Shown here piece after piece: positions 34,108 to 44,890 of a DNA stretch of 64,000 bases. The notes under the pieces are model-generated. The model did not search any database, was not told the origin of the DNA, and worked only from the letters and a program-made list of their open reading frames with translations. How positions within the stretch are numbered: the first letter of the stretch is position 1; every line of letters starts with the position of its first letter. The translations under genes and the position numbers were made by a program. The DNA comes from Pararge aegeria (Eukaryota; Arthropoda; Insecta; Lepidoptera; Nymphalidae), in the NCBI RefSeq assembly GCF_905163445.1, contig NC_053183.1, positions 14,880,001 to 14,944,000 on the forward strand, given 5' to 3'.

Positions 34108-36482
34108 ATTAAATCTTTATTTTCTGACAATAAAATATTATGACATCAGTGTAACTTGTAGAGACTTAACATAAACCTGTGATCATTCTTTGATTTATTA
34201 ATTTTTTGTGTAATGTTAAGTGTTGTAACATTGTTATAAGACATCTAAGTATTATATTTTTAGAAATGTCAATATACTCAAGTAATTATTTTGCACATAC
34301 TGATAATGTTTTTTACACGATTTTTACAAATAAAATATGTTCATAATATAGAGAAGGTATAGTTTTTTGCAATTCCCTATGTTTCCCCAAAAATCCTATT
34401 CCGTTCAATGAATCTTAATTCCATAGATTTTGCTAATTTATGGCTACATCACGTACAGTACCGTAAAAATTAAGAATAATCTGTAGAACTCGGCTTTCCA
34501 AATTTTCAATTTTTTCTTTTTAAAAATTAATAGTATTGAGTTTAATTCACTACCCTCTATGGTATAAAAGAGGTCAGTAGTTAAAACAGTCAAAAAATGT
34601 ATATATAAACTTTAAAAGAATGACACAAGTTTGTAAATAGAATTTCGTCAAAAGAGAAATCTAACAGTCAGTTTTGATATAACTTTTATTTAATAATTAC
34701 AATAATATGGTTTAATGTTTTAAAAACCTTTATTAAAAAATTTCCGTGTGATATATACCCACATTTTTATATAAGTATAAGGTAAGGTCAGCCGTTTATT
34801 TCAATATTCTCTATCCTATGGCAAAATCGTAAACCTTAAATCAAAGTTTCAAACAGCTAACCTATTTTGATAAGTATAATTATTGACCGACCGAAAAGTG
34901 GAAAACAATTGCATACAAACAGAGCATCATTTCTGAGGACACGCAAAGAAAACATCCTATAAGGTGCCGCCCCGTGTCTTATCAACCTGAGGAGTAGATG
35001 AGCCTAAAGTAACGCCTTAGACCACGTCCTTCAGACCGAAACACAGCAGTACTGCTTGGAAGTAGTATTTCCCAGGCGAGCACTGTCACAATAACCTCTT
35101 CTACTATCGACTAAAAATTTTGCACCAAGGGTTTTCATAATACTCTCACTTGGTCCGTATTGGAATCAAACATTTTAACACAGTATAAAAAGAGATGACG
35201 GCAGATCAGAATACAGTTGTCAGCACCTCTTCCAACGGGTGTTGTACGAGGCGACTTAAGGGAATATATTCAAAATTCTAAATTTCTTTATTCATGTAGG
35301 CCTATCACAGGCACTTACGAAGCGTTCTTACATATATGTTTACACAATTGTAAGGGGATAGTGATAGTTTAGTTCGCCATCTTAAACCTAAAGTTAACCT
35401 CGAGGTTTCCAAAGTCTAAGAAGAGGCCAAAACAAACTTATCTCATAGTAAATTTATATTAAGCTATGAAGTTAGAGGAATTCACGAAGTTAATCCTTAA
35501 CAGTATAATAGGATTTTTCTGTAAGCTTACGTTTTTATATAAACTTTGAAGTTATTGAGAGACATCTCAAAGATTTTATTCGGTATTTGTTATAAAATAA
35601 TATAAAATTGCTCATGAATGAATTAGCAATTTTATGTAGCCTAGCCCTTTGAAGTTTAGAAATATAACAGAAAACGTACAGCAGCGTCCTTTGTGGCCTG
35701 TGCTACAACTACCATCTAGTACGATCGCCAACCCTTGTGTCCAGCGTGTTGTTTACGGGCAATACCCTTGGGAGACTCTTCTTTGATGTGAAAGGAGATA
35801 CAGTTGTTAGAAACTTCTAATCTCGACTCTCGTCGTAAATGAAAAGTATAAAGAGGCTACATATGTCCCTTACCTACTCGCCTCAAGCATAGATAATACG
35901 AAGCTAGGTTAATGTTGGTCGCGTATAAACAGTTTTTTAAGCTCAGCCAGAGCTGGCGGCAATAAAGCGCCCACATTTTTCAAGATATTTGACCTCCGCC
36001 CGTGTGCCCGACCTGACATATATAACTGGCCTTTACAAACAAGGTAAAGGCCTAAACTTGCGCCAGCCCACTGGCTTCGTATAAAACCATGCTTCAGAAG
36101 AAAACTAGGGTCTGATGTTTAAATTCAAATTCAAACATTCTTCATTCATGTAGGCACTTATGTAGCGTTTATAACATATGTGTAGGTCTCCATTATTGCA
36201 AGGTTACCACTTATGACGATAACCGCGTTCGTTAACTTCAAGCTAAAGCTGTAGGGTTCCAAATGACAGCTCTTCCAAGAAGAGCCCTCAACAAACCTAG
36301 CCGGGTAATTTAGTGTTATCACCATCTCACAGTCAATTAATTGATTAGCTATGAAGTTTGAATAATTCATATCCAAGCATTTTTATTGTTTTTTTACTAT
36401 TATATTTAAGAACAGTTTCTTCGGACACTTTATAGCTAATTATTCTTACACTATGATTTTACATGCCAAGTATTTATTTCAG
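34108..36482. other. Intergenic, repeat-bearing
   Basis: 3' flank of SDR paralogue 2. It contains a reversed LINE 3' block (about 35190-35265), two reversed (TTTGAC)-family copies (35280-35510 and 36120-36375), and otherwise unassigned DNA. No coding frame is supported. Confidence 0.45.
34129..34134 (+). promoter_or_regulatory. Polyadenylation signal AATAAA, SDR paralogue 2
   Basis: 22 bp after the stop codon; a further AATAAA-type motif lies near 34330. Confidence 0.5.
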
Positions 36483-36490
36483 GCCAAATT

Positions 36491-38322
36491 ATGGCAAGGT
36501 GTCAGCGAAAGCGCAAGTAAGTTTTTAAAATTTAGCGGAAAATTTACATTGAGAAAAGACTATAAGTAGGACCTAATAGTAGCACCAGCCAACAACAGTT
36601 ACAATATATTTTGCCATTTTTATTATAACACTCATCATAATGATGTTCACACAGCTCAAACAGGTATATAGAGCTTGGTCCAGTGACTAGACAAACCCTG
36701 CTCCTTCAATAGAATTTCCAACCATACTGAAAGCTATTTGATCCTTACTCTTCTGTTTTATCCTCTGGAGTAGAATTTCTAAGCAATTTGTTGTTTGGTT
36801 ATAAACCTAAGTAAAGCTTGTCTTCAAAATCTTCTCTTAACTAGTTATCCTACCTTACTATCTCAATGTAAATAAACCATAACATTATAAACCAAAAAAA
36901 TAGTATTAATAAAACAATTATTGTTAATTATATTTCAGAATGCGCAAAACGTAAGTTGACTTCATTATGAACACAATGAAATACGATGGAAGTTTAAAGC
37001 TTAAAAGCCAAGATAAAGCTTTCCATACTTATCCGGCTGAGAAGGGCATGAACCCCAGAGTCGTAAAGCGTATCATTTTTAAAGAAGCGTGGTATCGGCG
37101 TAATAGGTTGATGGGAAGTGGCTAGATGAGAAAGGCTGACAATTTATAGACAACTTACCGTCCTGGTGCAGCAGTGTAGCTATTAAGTTGAAGCCCCGCA
37201 ATTTCCATCTTGCATAATATTATAAATGCGAAAGTTTGATTGTTGTTCCTTCACGCCCTAACTAAACAATCAATCAACATGATTTCTGGCATAGTATTAG
37301 TTGAAAGAGCGGAGAGTAACATAGGCTTCCTTCTATCCCAGGAAAACAAACGAATCCCATGGAATTTAATTAATTTCTTAATTGTTTCAACTGTCCGATT
37401 CACTATATTTTCCATCAAGTTGTCAACGTTCCTTTTTAAAAATTAATGATAGTTGTATGATAATCAATAATTACTTCAAATTTTGTATGGCGATGAAAAG
37501 TTGTGCACAGGAGCGCAAGTCTAGTCTGGCATTTGGATGCGGCTCGTTACCTAATACGTATTTTTTGTTTCCTTTTTTTTATTCCACTTGGCCATTGATA
37601 GCAAACTGACTTCTCACAAGTGAGTATGCAATCCAAGAGGAAAACTTGTAAGGGATATGGCAGTTCCATTAAACCCATACCACTTGTCAATTACTCAGGA
37701 TGTAGCTAACAGCTCATTGTAAAACGTGTGCGTATTTCTGCAGTTGAAAATCATGGTTTTTTTTTTTCAAAACAACAGCTTCTGATTGTGGCACTGAAAG
37801 GAGTATTCTGTGCAAAGATGGATAGTAGACCTGTGAGTGAAAGGAACACTTCATTGAATTTCATACTTGTAGGTACTTTACGTGTTTGGGCTGGCTGGCA
37901 GTAGGTAGAAGTCAATGTACTCGTATAATAGCTTTATAGGTATCTAGCCACTTATTTTTTTGTTGCTCGTAATTACAGTAAAAGAAGCTGAGATAGGTGT
38001 CTTTGGCGACGGGTTTGGGTCCCAAATGAGCAGTAGTAGCCTTTAAGCTATTTAATAAAATTTGTGTCTAGCCGGTGTCGCTCCAAATCGGGGAAATTTA
38101 AAAGATGTACTCGGGGTGATCGACGTTACCGAGTCAGACTGGCGGCCTTTAAGCTATTTAATAAAATTTGTGTCTAGCCGGTGTCGCTCCAAATCGGGGA
38201 GATTTAAAAGATGTACTCGGGGTGATCGGCGTTACCGAGTCAGACTGGCGTCCTGTCGTCGTCGAGCCCGCAGTCGATGCCGCCGTCGCCGTCGCCCACG
38301 GTACTTTAGTGGCCTAGCATAA
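36491..38322 (+). CDS. Arg/Lys/Cys-rich small basic protein, protamine-like
   Basis: Three exons fit in frame: 36491-36516 (26 nt), a 12-nt microexon 36939-36950 and 38178-38322, with clean sites (CGCAA|GTAAGT; TATTTCAG|AATGCGCAAAAC|GTAAGT; GTGTCTAG|C). The product is 60 aa. It begins MARCQRKRKMRKT, contains FKRCTRGDRRYRVR and ends in a block dominated by CRRRARSRCRRRRR. It has several cysteines, almost no acidic residues and no signal peptide. That composition is protamine-like, so a sperm-chromatin role is inferred; a cationic peptide of another kind is possible. A 106-bp tandem duplication places an extra copy of acceptor and exon start at 38072, and a diverged third version lies at 39493-39586. 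Expression is unproven and the true 5' exon may be further upstream. Confidence 0.55.
37210..37385 (+). repeat. Helitron-like dispersed repeat fragment
   Basis: Contains AATATTATAAATGCGAAAGT, ATAGTATTAGTTGAAAGAG and AGAGTAACATAGGCTTCC, matching 33395-33600. It lies in intron 2 of the protamine-like gene. Confidence 0.5.
38039..38250 (+). repeat. 106-bp perfect-register tandem duplication of a terminal exon start
   Basis: Copies 38039-38144 and 38145-38250 differ at two positions (GGGAAA/GGGAGA and CGACG/CGGCG). Each contains TTTGTGTCTAG, an acceptor, followed by the codons for RCRSKSG(K/R)FKRC. An exon starting at 38072 would stop at the TAG at 38175-38177, giving a shorter 47-aa isoform. 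Confidence 0.95.
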
Positions 38323-38429
38323 CCTTTTTTTTTGTCCTCATACATACGACAACGCCACGGCACAGTAAATACGTATCTACTTAAGCTTATATATTTACTG
38401 TGGCCACGGGGAGGCACATGGAAAATTTG

Positions 38430-38778
38430 TCTGTTATGAAAATGAATAATTTTTAGTATTTACCTGTATTTTATAAGTATTTATGTTTATTATTCATAAA
38501 TATTGATAAAGTATTTAATACCCATAAAGGTCAAAGTCAAATATTTCTTTATTCAAATAGGCACATAGATAGCACTTTTGATGCGTTGATTATATATACA
38601 AACTGTGAACATAGCAGTAAGTACCTAGTGATGGCGTTAACTACATTCGTTAACTTAAAACTAAAGCTACGAGAGTTTCAAGCGCGCCTTGGTCTAAGAA
38701 GAAGCCCCTAACAAACTTTATAGCTACGCTTACTTTGGGGCTTGATGGCGATGTTTGTAGGTACTGCTGTAATATATT
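38430..38778 (+). repeat. S1 SINE body split by a (TTTGAC)-family insertion
   Basis: S1 body fragments at 38430-38526 and 38720-38778 (GCTACGCTTACTTTGGGGCT) flank a reversed copy at 38527-38715 that starts GTCAAAGTCAAATATTTC. The head is missing. Confidence 0.6.
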
Positions 38779-38944
38779 TATTTATCATGATTAGCCTGTA
38801 ACCGGTGACTGCTAGACTAGTTCATCTCCCAACTACCATAATAACGACGGTGGGTGGGCGGGTTTGTGATCGAGATGGCAGTAGTGGCACAGAGGACGCT
38901 GCTGCTGCCCGTTCACCGTAAAACAAATGAAAACTGAAATCATA

Positions 38945-39280
38945 TTTCACAGGCTTATCTCTGATAAGTAAACCACTGCCATAGTTTTTACTGAAAGAAA
39001 TCAGATAAAGCCCTGACATCACATGATCAAAATTAAAATCATGTGACTCCTGTCACTTTATTAGTTACGCGTCGCGGAACTTACGTACTATGCGCGTGTC
39101 GGCCTTTATCTTCAAAATGGTTGTCATAAGTAAACACTCAAAATGTTTTGAGTTCGTTGGTATGGAAAAATAAATATGCTCCTTTTGATTTAATATTTTC
39201 GGAGGGCAATTCCTTATGTAATATACTTATGCAACCTTCAGTATTATTTCGTAATTCTGTTACACGTTGAATATTTTCTT
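38945..39280 (+). repeat. Family E dispersed repeat, copy 3
   Basis: Contains AATCATGTGACTCCTGTCAC, TTACGCGTCG, TATGCGCGTGTCGGCC and TGTTACACGTTGAATATT, collinear with copy 1. Confidence 0.6.
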
Positions 39281-39492
39281 TTTAACTCGTACCAAACCCG
39301 CCGGAAGACTATTATGTCCTGAGACACGGCAAATATTTATTTATAATTATTATAATCTCACAGTTTCAACCCGTAAGATTTTTCGCACGCAACCCAGCGA
39401 GTATCTTATATCACCTAACTAACCTAGTAGTAGAGCTCATCCGGGCAAGTACTATCGCCAAGTAACCATGTATTTACATTATAATTTTGCAG

Positions 39493-39586
39493 TTACAACT
39501 GGCGTTGTCGCTCGCGAACTGGCTCCTTCAAAAGATGCAGATATTGTGACAGGCGGTACAAGATACGACGCCGATCCTTATCTTAA
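39493..39586 (+). pseudogene. Third, diverged terminal exon of the protamine-like gene (alternative exon or relic)
   Basis: Acceptor AATTTTGCAG at 39483-39492. Read in the phase left by the microexon, it encodes TYNWRCRSRTGSFKRCRYCD followed by a basic tail ending RRRSLS and TAA. It aligns with RCRSKSGRFKRCTRGDRRYRVR of the exon at 38178. Spliced to exons 1-2 it gives 43 aa. Another frame through the same bases is also open to 39656 but resembles nothing I know. It could be a working alternative last exon or a decaying duplicate. Confidence 0.5.
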
Positions 39587-40230
39587 GCTACTATTGCGGC
39601 ATAGCGGCAACTTTCGTAAAAAGGTTACGAGTATTTTTGTTAAAAATCTCAACTAATATTTATAAAAACAACTATATTTTTTAAAATATTAGCCGTACTT
39701 CGGGCTTTTAACCGCGCGTCAACAAATGCTAAATGATGATGATGCTCAACAATCGGGTTTATTTTGAAACGCAAAGATATATATTTTATAGGACTTTCGT
39801 TAGTGCCTTCTAACTTACATACTTTACTTACAAGCGACTTTAACTTTTATTAATTAGTTAAAGAGTAGTTTGCAAAAAAAAAACGGTCACCTAGTCATAA
39901 CGTCATGTTACAAATGAGACCAGTATAATAGATGATACAAACCTACAGGTATGTAGCCTGCATAAAAAAGTGCTTAGCCTTTTTGAATAATAATTAGTGT
40001 GAACCGTGTTAATTTGGAAGTTTAATAGAGTCCCATCTTTGTTTTGGATTTGACCTCCACCAAAATATACTTACTTCTAGAAATAACTATTTTATTCTTT
40101 TCAGGTCAGTTCGGCGTTTAACATTAAAATGTGATCGAAATTGTTTGTGCGACAGTGTTATCTGATTTGTTTAAATAAATACATTCCTAAATAATATATA
40201 TGTTCTTTAATGATTCCCTTACAGTAGGTA

Positions 40231-40445
40231 CAGCTAGCATAGACAGGAGACAAAAATTATATCCCCCGATGATATCCTCTGAAAAGGGATAAAACTAACG
40301 TGTCCACCGGCCAAAGCACGGCAACAGAGACAAGGAGACGTCTTTCCCCCGTTTATTATATTAAACCTAGTAGGGTATTAATTATTCCCACTTGTGCGTC
40401 AATGCTCAATGAGTAGATAAAGCTGTGGGAGATAAAGCTGTGGTT
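40231..40445 (+). repeat. AGGAGACA TIR element, partial
   Basis: Starts CTAGCATAGACAGGAGACAA and shares ACGTGTCCACC and GATAAAGCTGTGGGAGA with the complete element at 45997-46607; the right end is missing. Confidence 0.55.
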
Positions 40446-40544
40446 AAAATAGAAGATTGATGCACCAAGCCCGACCCACAGCCGAAATAAACATGGTAGT
40501 ACTTCCCAGGACGAGTTCCGTAACAAAATGCTCTACTAAAATAC

Positions 40545-40568
40545 ACACATTATATATATATATATATA

Positions 40569-40640
<72 letters not shown>
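40545..40640. repeat. (TA)n microsatellite
   Basis: About 95 bp of nearly pure TA with two interrupting mirrored motifs (TATCTCTATA and TATAGAGATA). It abuts the 5' end of a LINE fragment. Confidence 0.95.
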
Positions 40641-40642
<2 letters not shown>

Positions 40643-42415
40643 TCAAGATGTGATCATAAACTCCTGCTTGAAAAATTTGCCTTCAACGGTATACGTGGTA
40701 ATCTATGGAGATGGTTCAAATCGTACATAACAAACCGCTCTCAAAAAGTAGTTATTAATGGTCATGCCTCTAATGTGGTTATGTTAACACCTTGTGTTCC
40801 ACAAGGATCAATCCTGGGGCCACTTTTATTTATTTTATTTGTTAATGATATTCATGAGTGCTTTATGAATAGTAATTTTCTTCTTTATGCGTCTGCATAA
40901 AGAAGAAAATTACTCTAATACTCATAAGATCGTCTGATCTTAAAATTTATAAAAATATTGAAACACCGGATGATCATGCCCAACTTCAAGAAGATTTAAA
41001 TCGATTCACTGAATACTGTACGAAAAATAAGCTTAACTTAGATAAATACAAATATATAGTACATTCTAAGAAAAATATCATAAGCATTTTCACGAACTCC
41101 CTTTGTGGTGTTAGTCTTATGAGAGTTTACAACATTAGAGACCTTGGAGTAACATTGGATGATAAACTACATTTAGACATTCATTGTAAAAAATATAATA
41201 GATATAGCATTTAGAATGTATGGTTTTGTAATGAGAGCAATGAATGATTATAAGAGAGCTTCCACATATATTCATTTATATAAGTCAGTAGTGCGGTCGC
41301 AACTTGAATATGCTGCTTGTATATGGGATCCTTAGTATGATAAATATGTGAGAAGTCTCCAAGTTGTTCAAAAAAAGTTTCTATGCAGTATGCATTACAG
41401 ATGTACAAATAGTCGCCTGCCTTATGACCAACTTCTTGGAAAATACGAACTACTTGATTTAAAGTCGAGGCGTAAACAACTAGAAGCCACGTTCTTGTAT
41501 GATCTGTGTCACAACAAATATGACTGCATCGCTTTGGCTCGTAAACTCTGCTACCGTGTGCCTTTTAGAACTTCTATACGTAGTTGCAGAACATATCAGA
41601 TTTTTGCTACCACAAAATGCCGCACTAATGCAGGTAAACGCTCACCAATTATGGAGGGTAGAGGTAAGGAGAGTCATCTTATATGGGAGAAAAGTTGAAA
41701 AAGTGTCCAGTTGTATGCGCTAAATAACAGTTCAAAAATCCTCCACAATGGCGCTGGTGGATGCACAGGGTATGGTATGAATGTAGCAATCGTAGATGAA
41801 TTGAAGTATGCCGAGTAAAAAAATTTAATGTCATTATCGACTAAAGTAGTTAATTATTGAGAATTTCAACAACTTACGTTGTACAAAATATTGTGGTAAA
41901 TATAACCTTAGTTCCTTGTTTATTTTCCAAGCCTACTCTAACATTATTTATATTTGGCGCTTCTTTTAAGAGTTACCTTGATGCAAATGTGGCGCCATTC
42001 TTATTTAATACATTTTGACGACACTTTTTCATATACACAGATGATCCTCCTTACCTCTACCCTCCATATCACCAATGTTTAGAATGACACAGATGTATAA
42101 CGAACACTTTGGCGACGTTGACGTTAATGCAACTAGTGTAAATAATTTCAAGAAGTTGGTAGTAAGCAATCTGAAATATAAAAAAAAAAATAATAAGTAG
42201 TTAGTTAGTTTGCATTATAAGTAATGAATTATTTATTATTTTTGTAATAACTTAAATCTCTTAAAATTTTTATGTAGCCCTATTTTTTTTAATATAAGTT
42301 TAGTAATCATGGACAATGCTGTGGTCTTGTGCTAATGCTATTTTATTTTTGGATGTATTTTTTGTTAGTTTTGTGCATGACTGTCTGTTGCCCCTAATAA
42401 ATAAATAAATAAAGA
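40640..42415 (+). mobile_element. 5'-truncated LINE RT fragment (decayed), carrying a MITE
   Basis: Encodes RT blocks: FNGIRGNLWRWFKSYITNRS, VPQGSILGPLLFILFVNDI and NFLLYA, then DHAQLQEDLNRFTEYC and YDQLLGKYELLDLKSRRKQL. It is broken by a 42-bp palindromic insertion at the YADD codons, by stops near 41214 and 41335, and by the MITE at 41650-42068. The coding tail resumes at 42069 and the element ends in (TAAA)n near 42390-42415. Blocks fit a Jockey/CR1-group LINE. Non-functional. Confidence 0.8.
41650..42068 (+). mobile_element. Non-autonomous TIR element (MITE), copy 2
   Basis: 419 bp with the same ends as 30613-31047 and an exact 8-bp target duplication TCACCAAT (41642-41649 and 42069-42076). 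Removing the element and one duplicate rejoins the reading frame of the host LINE across the site, which fixes the ends precisely. Confidence 0.92.
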
Positions 42416-42612
42416 TATAAAATTATAAATGTTAAAACACTGAATAACCTAGATTAGGCCCGCGATCTCAAAATTGAAGCAACGTAGCAAGGCATTGCGC
42501 TGCTGTAGTTTGATATAAATGGGAGGTCCAAGTTTCGATGTGAATTTTTAGCAGAAATTAATATTTTTTATATTAATTTCCTCTGGTGGCTAGTAATCAC
42601 CCTACTGACCAA

Positions 42613-43949
42613 GTCACCCGCTGCTCACAGGAGCAGTATTCTTCGACGTAGCCAAAGCTTTCGACAAGGTTTGGCATGCGGGCTTAATATATAAGCTTCA
42701 CGACCAGGGCATCCCAGACAGAATCTTGCAACTGCTAAGAGACTACCTGAGCGATCGCACCTTCCGTTACCGGATAGATGGCACTCTGTCATCTACCAGA
42801 CCCATACGAGCCGGAGTCCCTCAGGGCTCTGTTCTATCACCCCTCCTATACGCGCTTTACACTAGCGACATACAAAGAGCCCCTACGTAGAGCTAGCCCA
42901 ATTTGCGGATGACACCGCCCTCTATACAACATACCGAACCATACCTCGCATCATATCCCGCCTCCAAAAGGCCATCGAGCGCTTAGGCGCTTGGTTTCGC
43001 CAATGGAGGATAGAGGTGAATCCGGATAAAAGCACAGCAGTGCTTTTCACTGGACGAGCCCGCCCTGACCTCAGGGACAAAAGGGACCTTAACTTATTCA
43101 ACCGTCCTATACCGTGGCAAAAGACAGCCAAGTACTTGGGTGTAACTTTTGACAGTCGGTTTAACTTCGCAGATCACATTAGCGCAGCCCGTAACAAGGC
43201 TGCCTTCGTTCTCGGTAGACTCTACCCCATGTTAAACAGACGTAGCAAGTTGTCACTTCGTCATAAAGTGACACTCTATAAAACCTGTGTCCGCCCCATC
43301 ATGTCATATGCGAGCGTCGCCTTCGCGTTTCGCCCTCCCTCCGCATATAAGAGATTCCAGACTCTCCAAAACCGCTTCATGCGCAACGCTACTGGGTGCC
43401 CCTGGTTCGTACGCAACGTCGATCTCCATAGAGATCTCAAACTCCCCACTATTGTTCAATACTTTAAAAAACTCTCGAAAATCTACTTTGAGAAGTCTAT
43501 CCGACATCCCAACCCTCTCATAGTTGCGGCTTCTTTTTACTCACCCAACCTTAGCGCCACTCTCAACAAGAGGAGGCCTAAACATATCCTTCACGACCCT
43601 GACGATCAGATTACTACTGACAATGCTCCCTATCAGAACACACAATCAACCTATGCACAGCGTCTTCGCCGGCGAAGACGAGGTCCCCGACTTCTAACGT
43701 CAACCGGACGTGGGCTCGCACCACGTTCTCGGAAGCGTGCGGATTAATCACCGTCCGTAACCCTTTCACTCCAATCGTCGCCTGAGCCGAGGTTCGGCCT
43801 CACATGAGGCGCCCTCAGGCCGACGATCCCTTCGCTTCTTCGAGCCCTAGGGTTCAAACTCTTCCTGGCAGAGCCCCATTCCGAGGCTCGCCAACAAGCC
43901 CGCGTTACGCTGTTAAAATCATTAGGGTTAATCAGCTACACACAATCCG

Positions 43950-43980
<31 letters not shown>
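42613..43980 (+). mobile_element. 5'-truncated Jockey-clade LINE with target-site duplication
   Basis: Starts inside RT (AVFFDVAKAFDKVWHAGL) and passes AGVPQGSVLSPLLYALY. A frameshift near 42886 is followed by the second frame with QFADDTALY, then continues from 43016 to 43747 (NPDKSTAVLFTGR, KYLGVTFDSRF). It has a 3' UTR and a 30-A tail. Flanks carry CTGACCAA at 42605-42612 and 43981-43988. Intact tail and duplication suggest a fairly recent insertion. It sits inside an S3 SINE, whose halves are at 42585-42612 and 43989-44065. Dead on arrival through truncation and frameshift. Confidence 0.88.
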
Positions 43981-43982
<2 letters not shown>

Positions 43983-44065
43983 GACCAATTCGTGCTGCCA
44001 TGCGATTTAGTGTTCATAACAAATGTCTGGTACGATTCCGCGTAGAAACTGATTTGGGGGCTCAT

Positions 44066-44890
44066 AAGTGCCAACCAAAAATCACACAAGACACCAGTGA
44101 ATGCTACGCACTTTATCAGAACAGCAAGAAGGAGCTACTATACTATGGACTAAAGCACCTTAGACTGATTATACAAGCATTGTGGTAACGCTGGTACTAA
44201 TATACAGTTGGTATCCTCATTGGACGGTAGTTATAAAAAACTAGTAACATTCTAGTAAACAGAAAGCAAAAAGATAACAAACGTCAAAATAGAGACAAAA
44301 TTTATTGTAACTTGCATCTTAATATCTATTATCTTCTAAAGATTTTGTTGCTGTAAAATATTATCGGAGTGTTTGGAGTTTTTCTTAATAGTAATCGACG
44401 TGGCACACTAGTCACATTAATTTATTATGTATAGAGGCGTAGTTAGTCCTGAGTGTTACGAAATAAAATAACCACAGCTGGTTACAAACCATGACAATGG
44501 AATACGAAAATGACGATACCTGGCGAAGGTAGGTGGAATTAATTGCTCACCTCCACAACGGATGTGCCCTGCACTTCTTTCTTATCACTATGAGCTAAAT
44601 ATTCCCATACCAGTCCCATTTAAATTTGTCGCGGGCTCTTAGGCATGTAATACACAACGCAGCGATACAATCTCATAGTATCGGCTCAGTATCCAGAGGT
44701 GGCCAACCCCTACAAACAAACTCAATTCAACCTGGGAATTCTTATACACCTTACAAACTTTAGATGAACATGCTAACTATTAGGCCAACTTTGTTTTTTA
44801 ATAGAAACTTATCATTGTGAATAATAAATTATATGCTTTTGAAGGTCCAGCTCACCCAAGACGGAAATAAGGTGTCACAAAATTCCCAAG
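44066..44890. other. Intergenic, upstream of the acid phosphatase
   Basis: No supported frame. It should contain the promoter of the phosphatase gene; I see no distinctive element. Confidence 0.4.

Noticed and set aside
38232..38417. Minus-strand Arg-rich frame over the protamine-like exon
   Set aside because: Antisense of CGN codons also reads as basic residues in part; the plus strand has splice sites, phase agreement and a second homologous exon.
39468..39656. 62-codon frame beginning MYLHYNFAVTTGVV
   Set aside because: It starts inside the acceptor's upstream intron sequence and resembles nothing. The other frame of the same exon matches the protamine-like exon and fits the incoming phase.
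40457..40900. 147-codon frame with a long Tyr/Ile repeat
   Set aside because: The repeat is a (TA)n microsatellite read in frame; only the second half is real LINE RT, and it is truncated.
43804..44010. Frame ending in a poly-lysine run
   Set aside because: It lies in the Jockey LINE 3' UTR and its poly-A tail.
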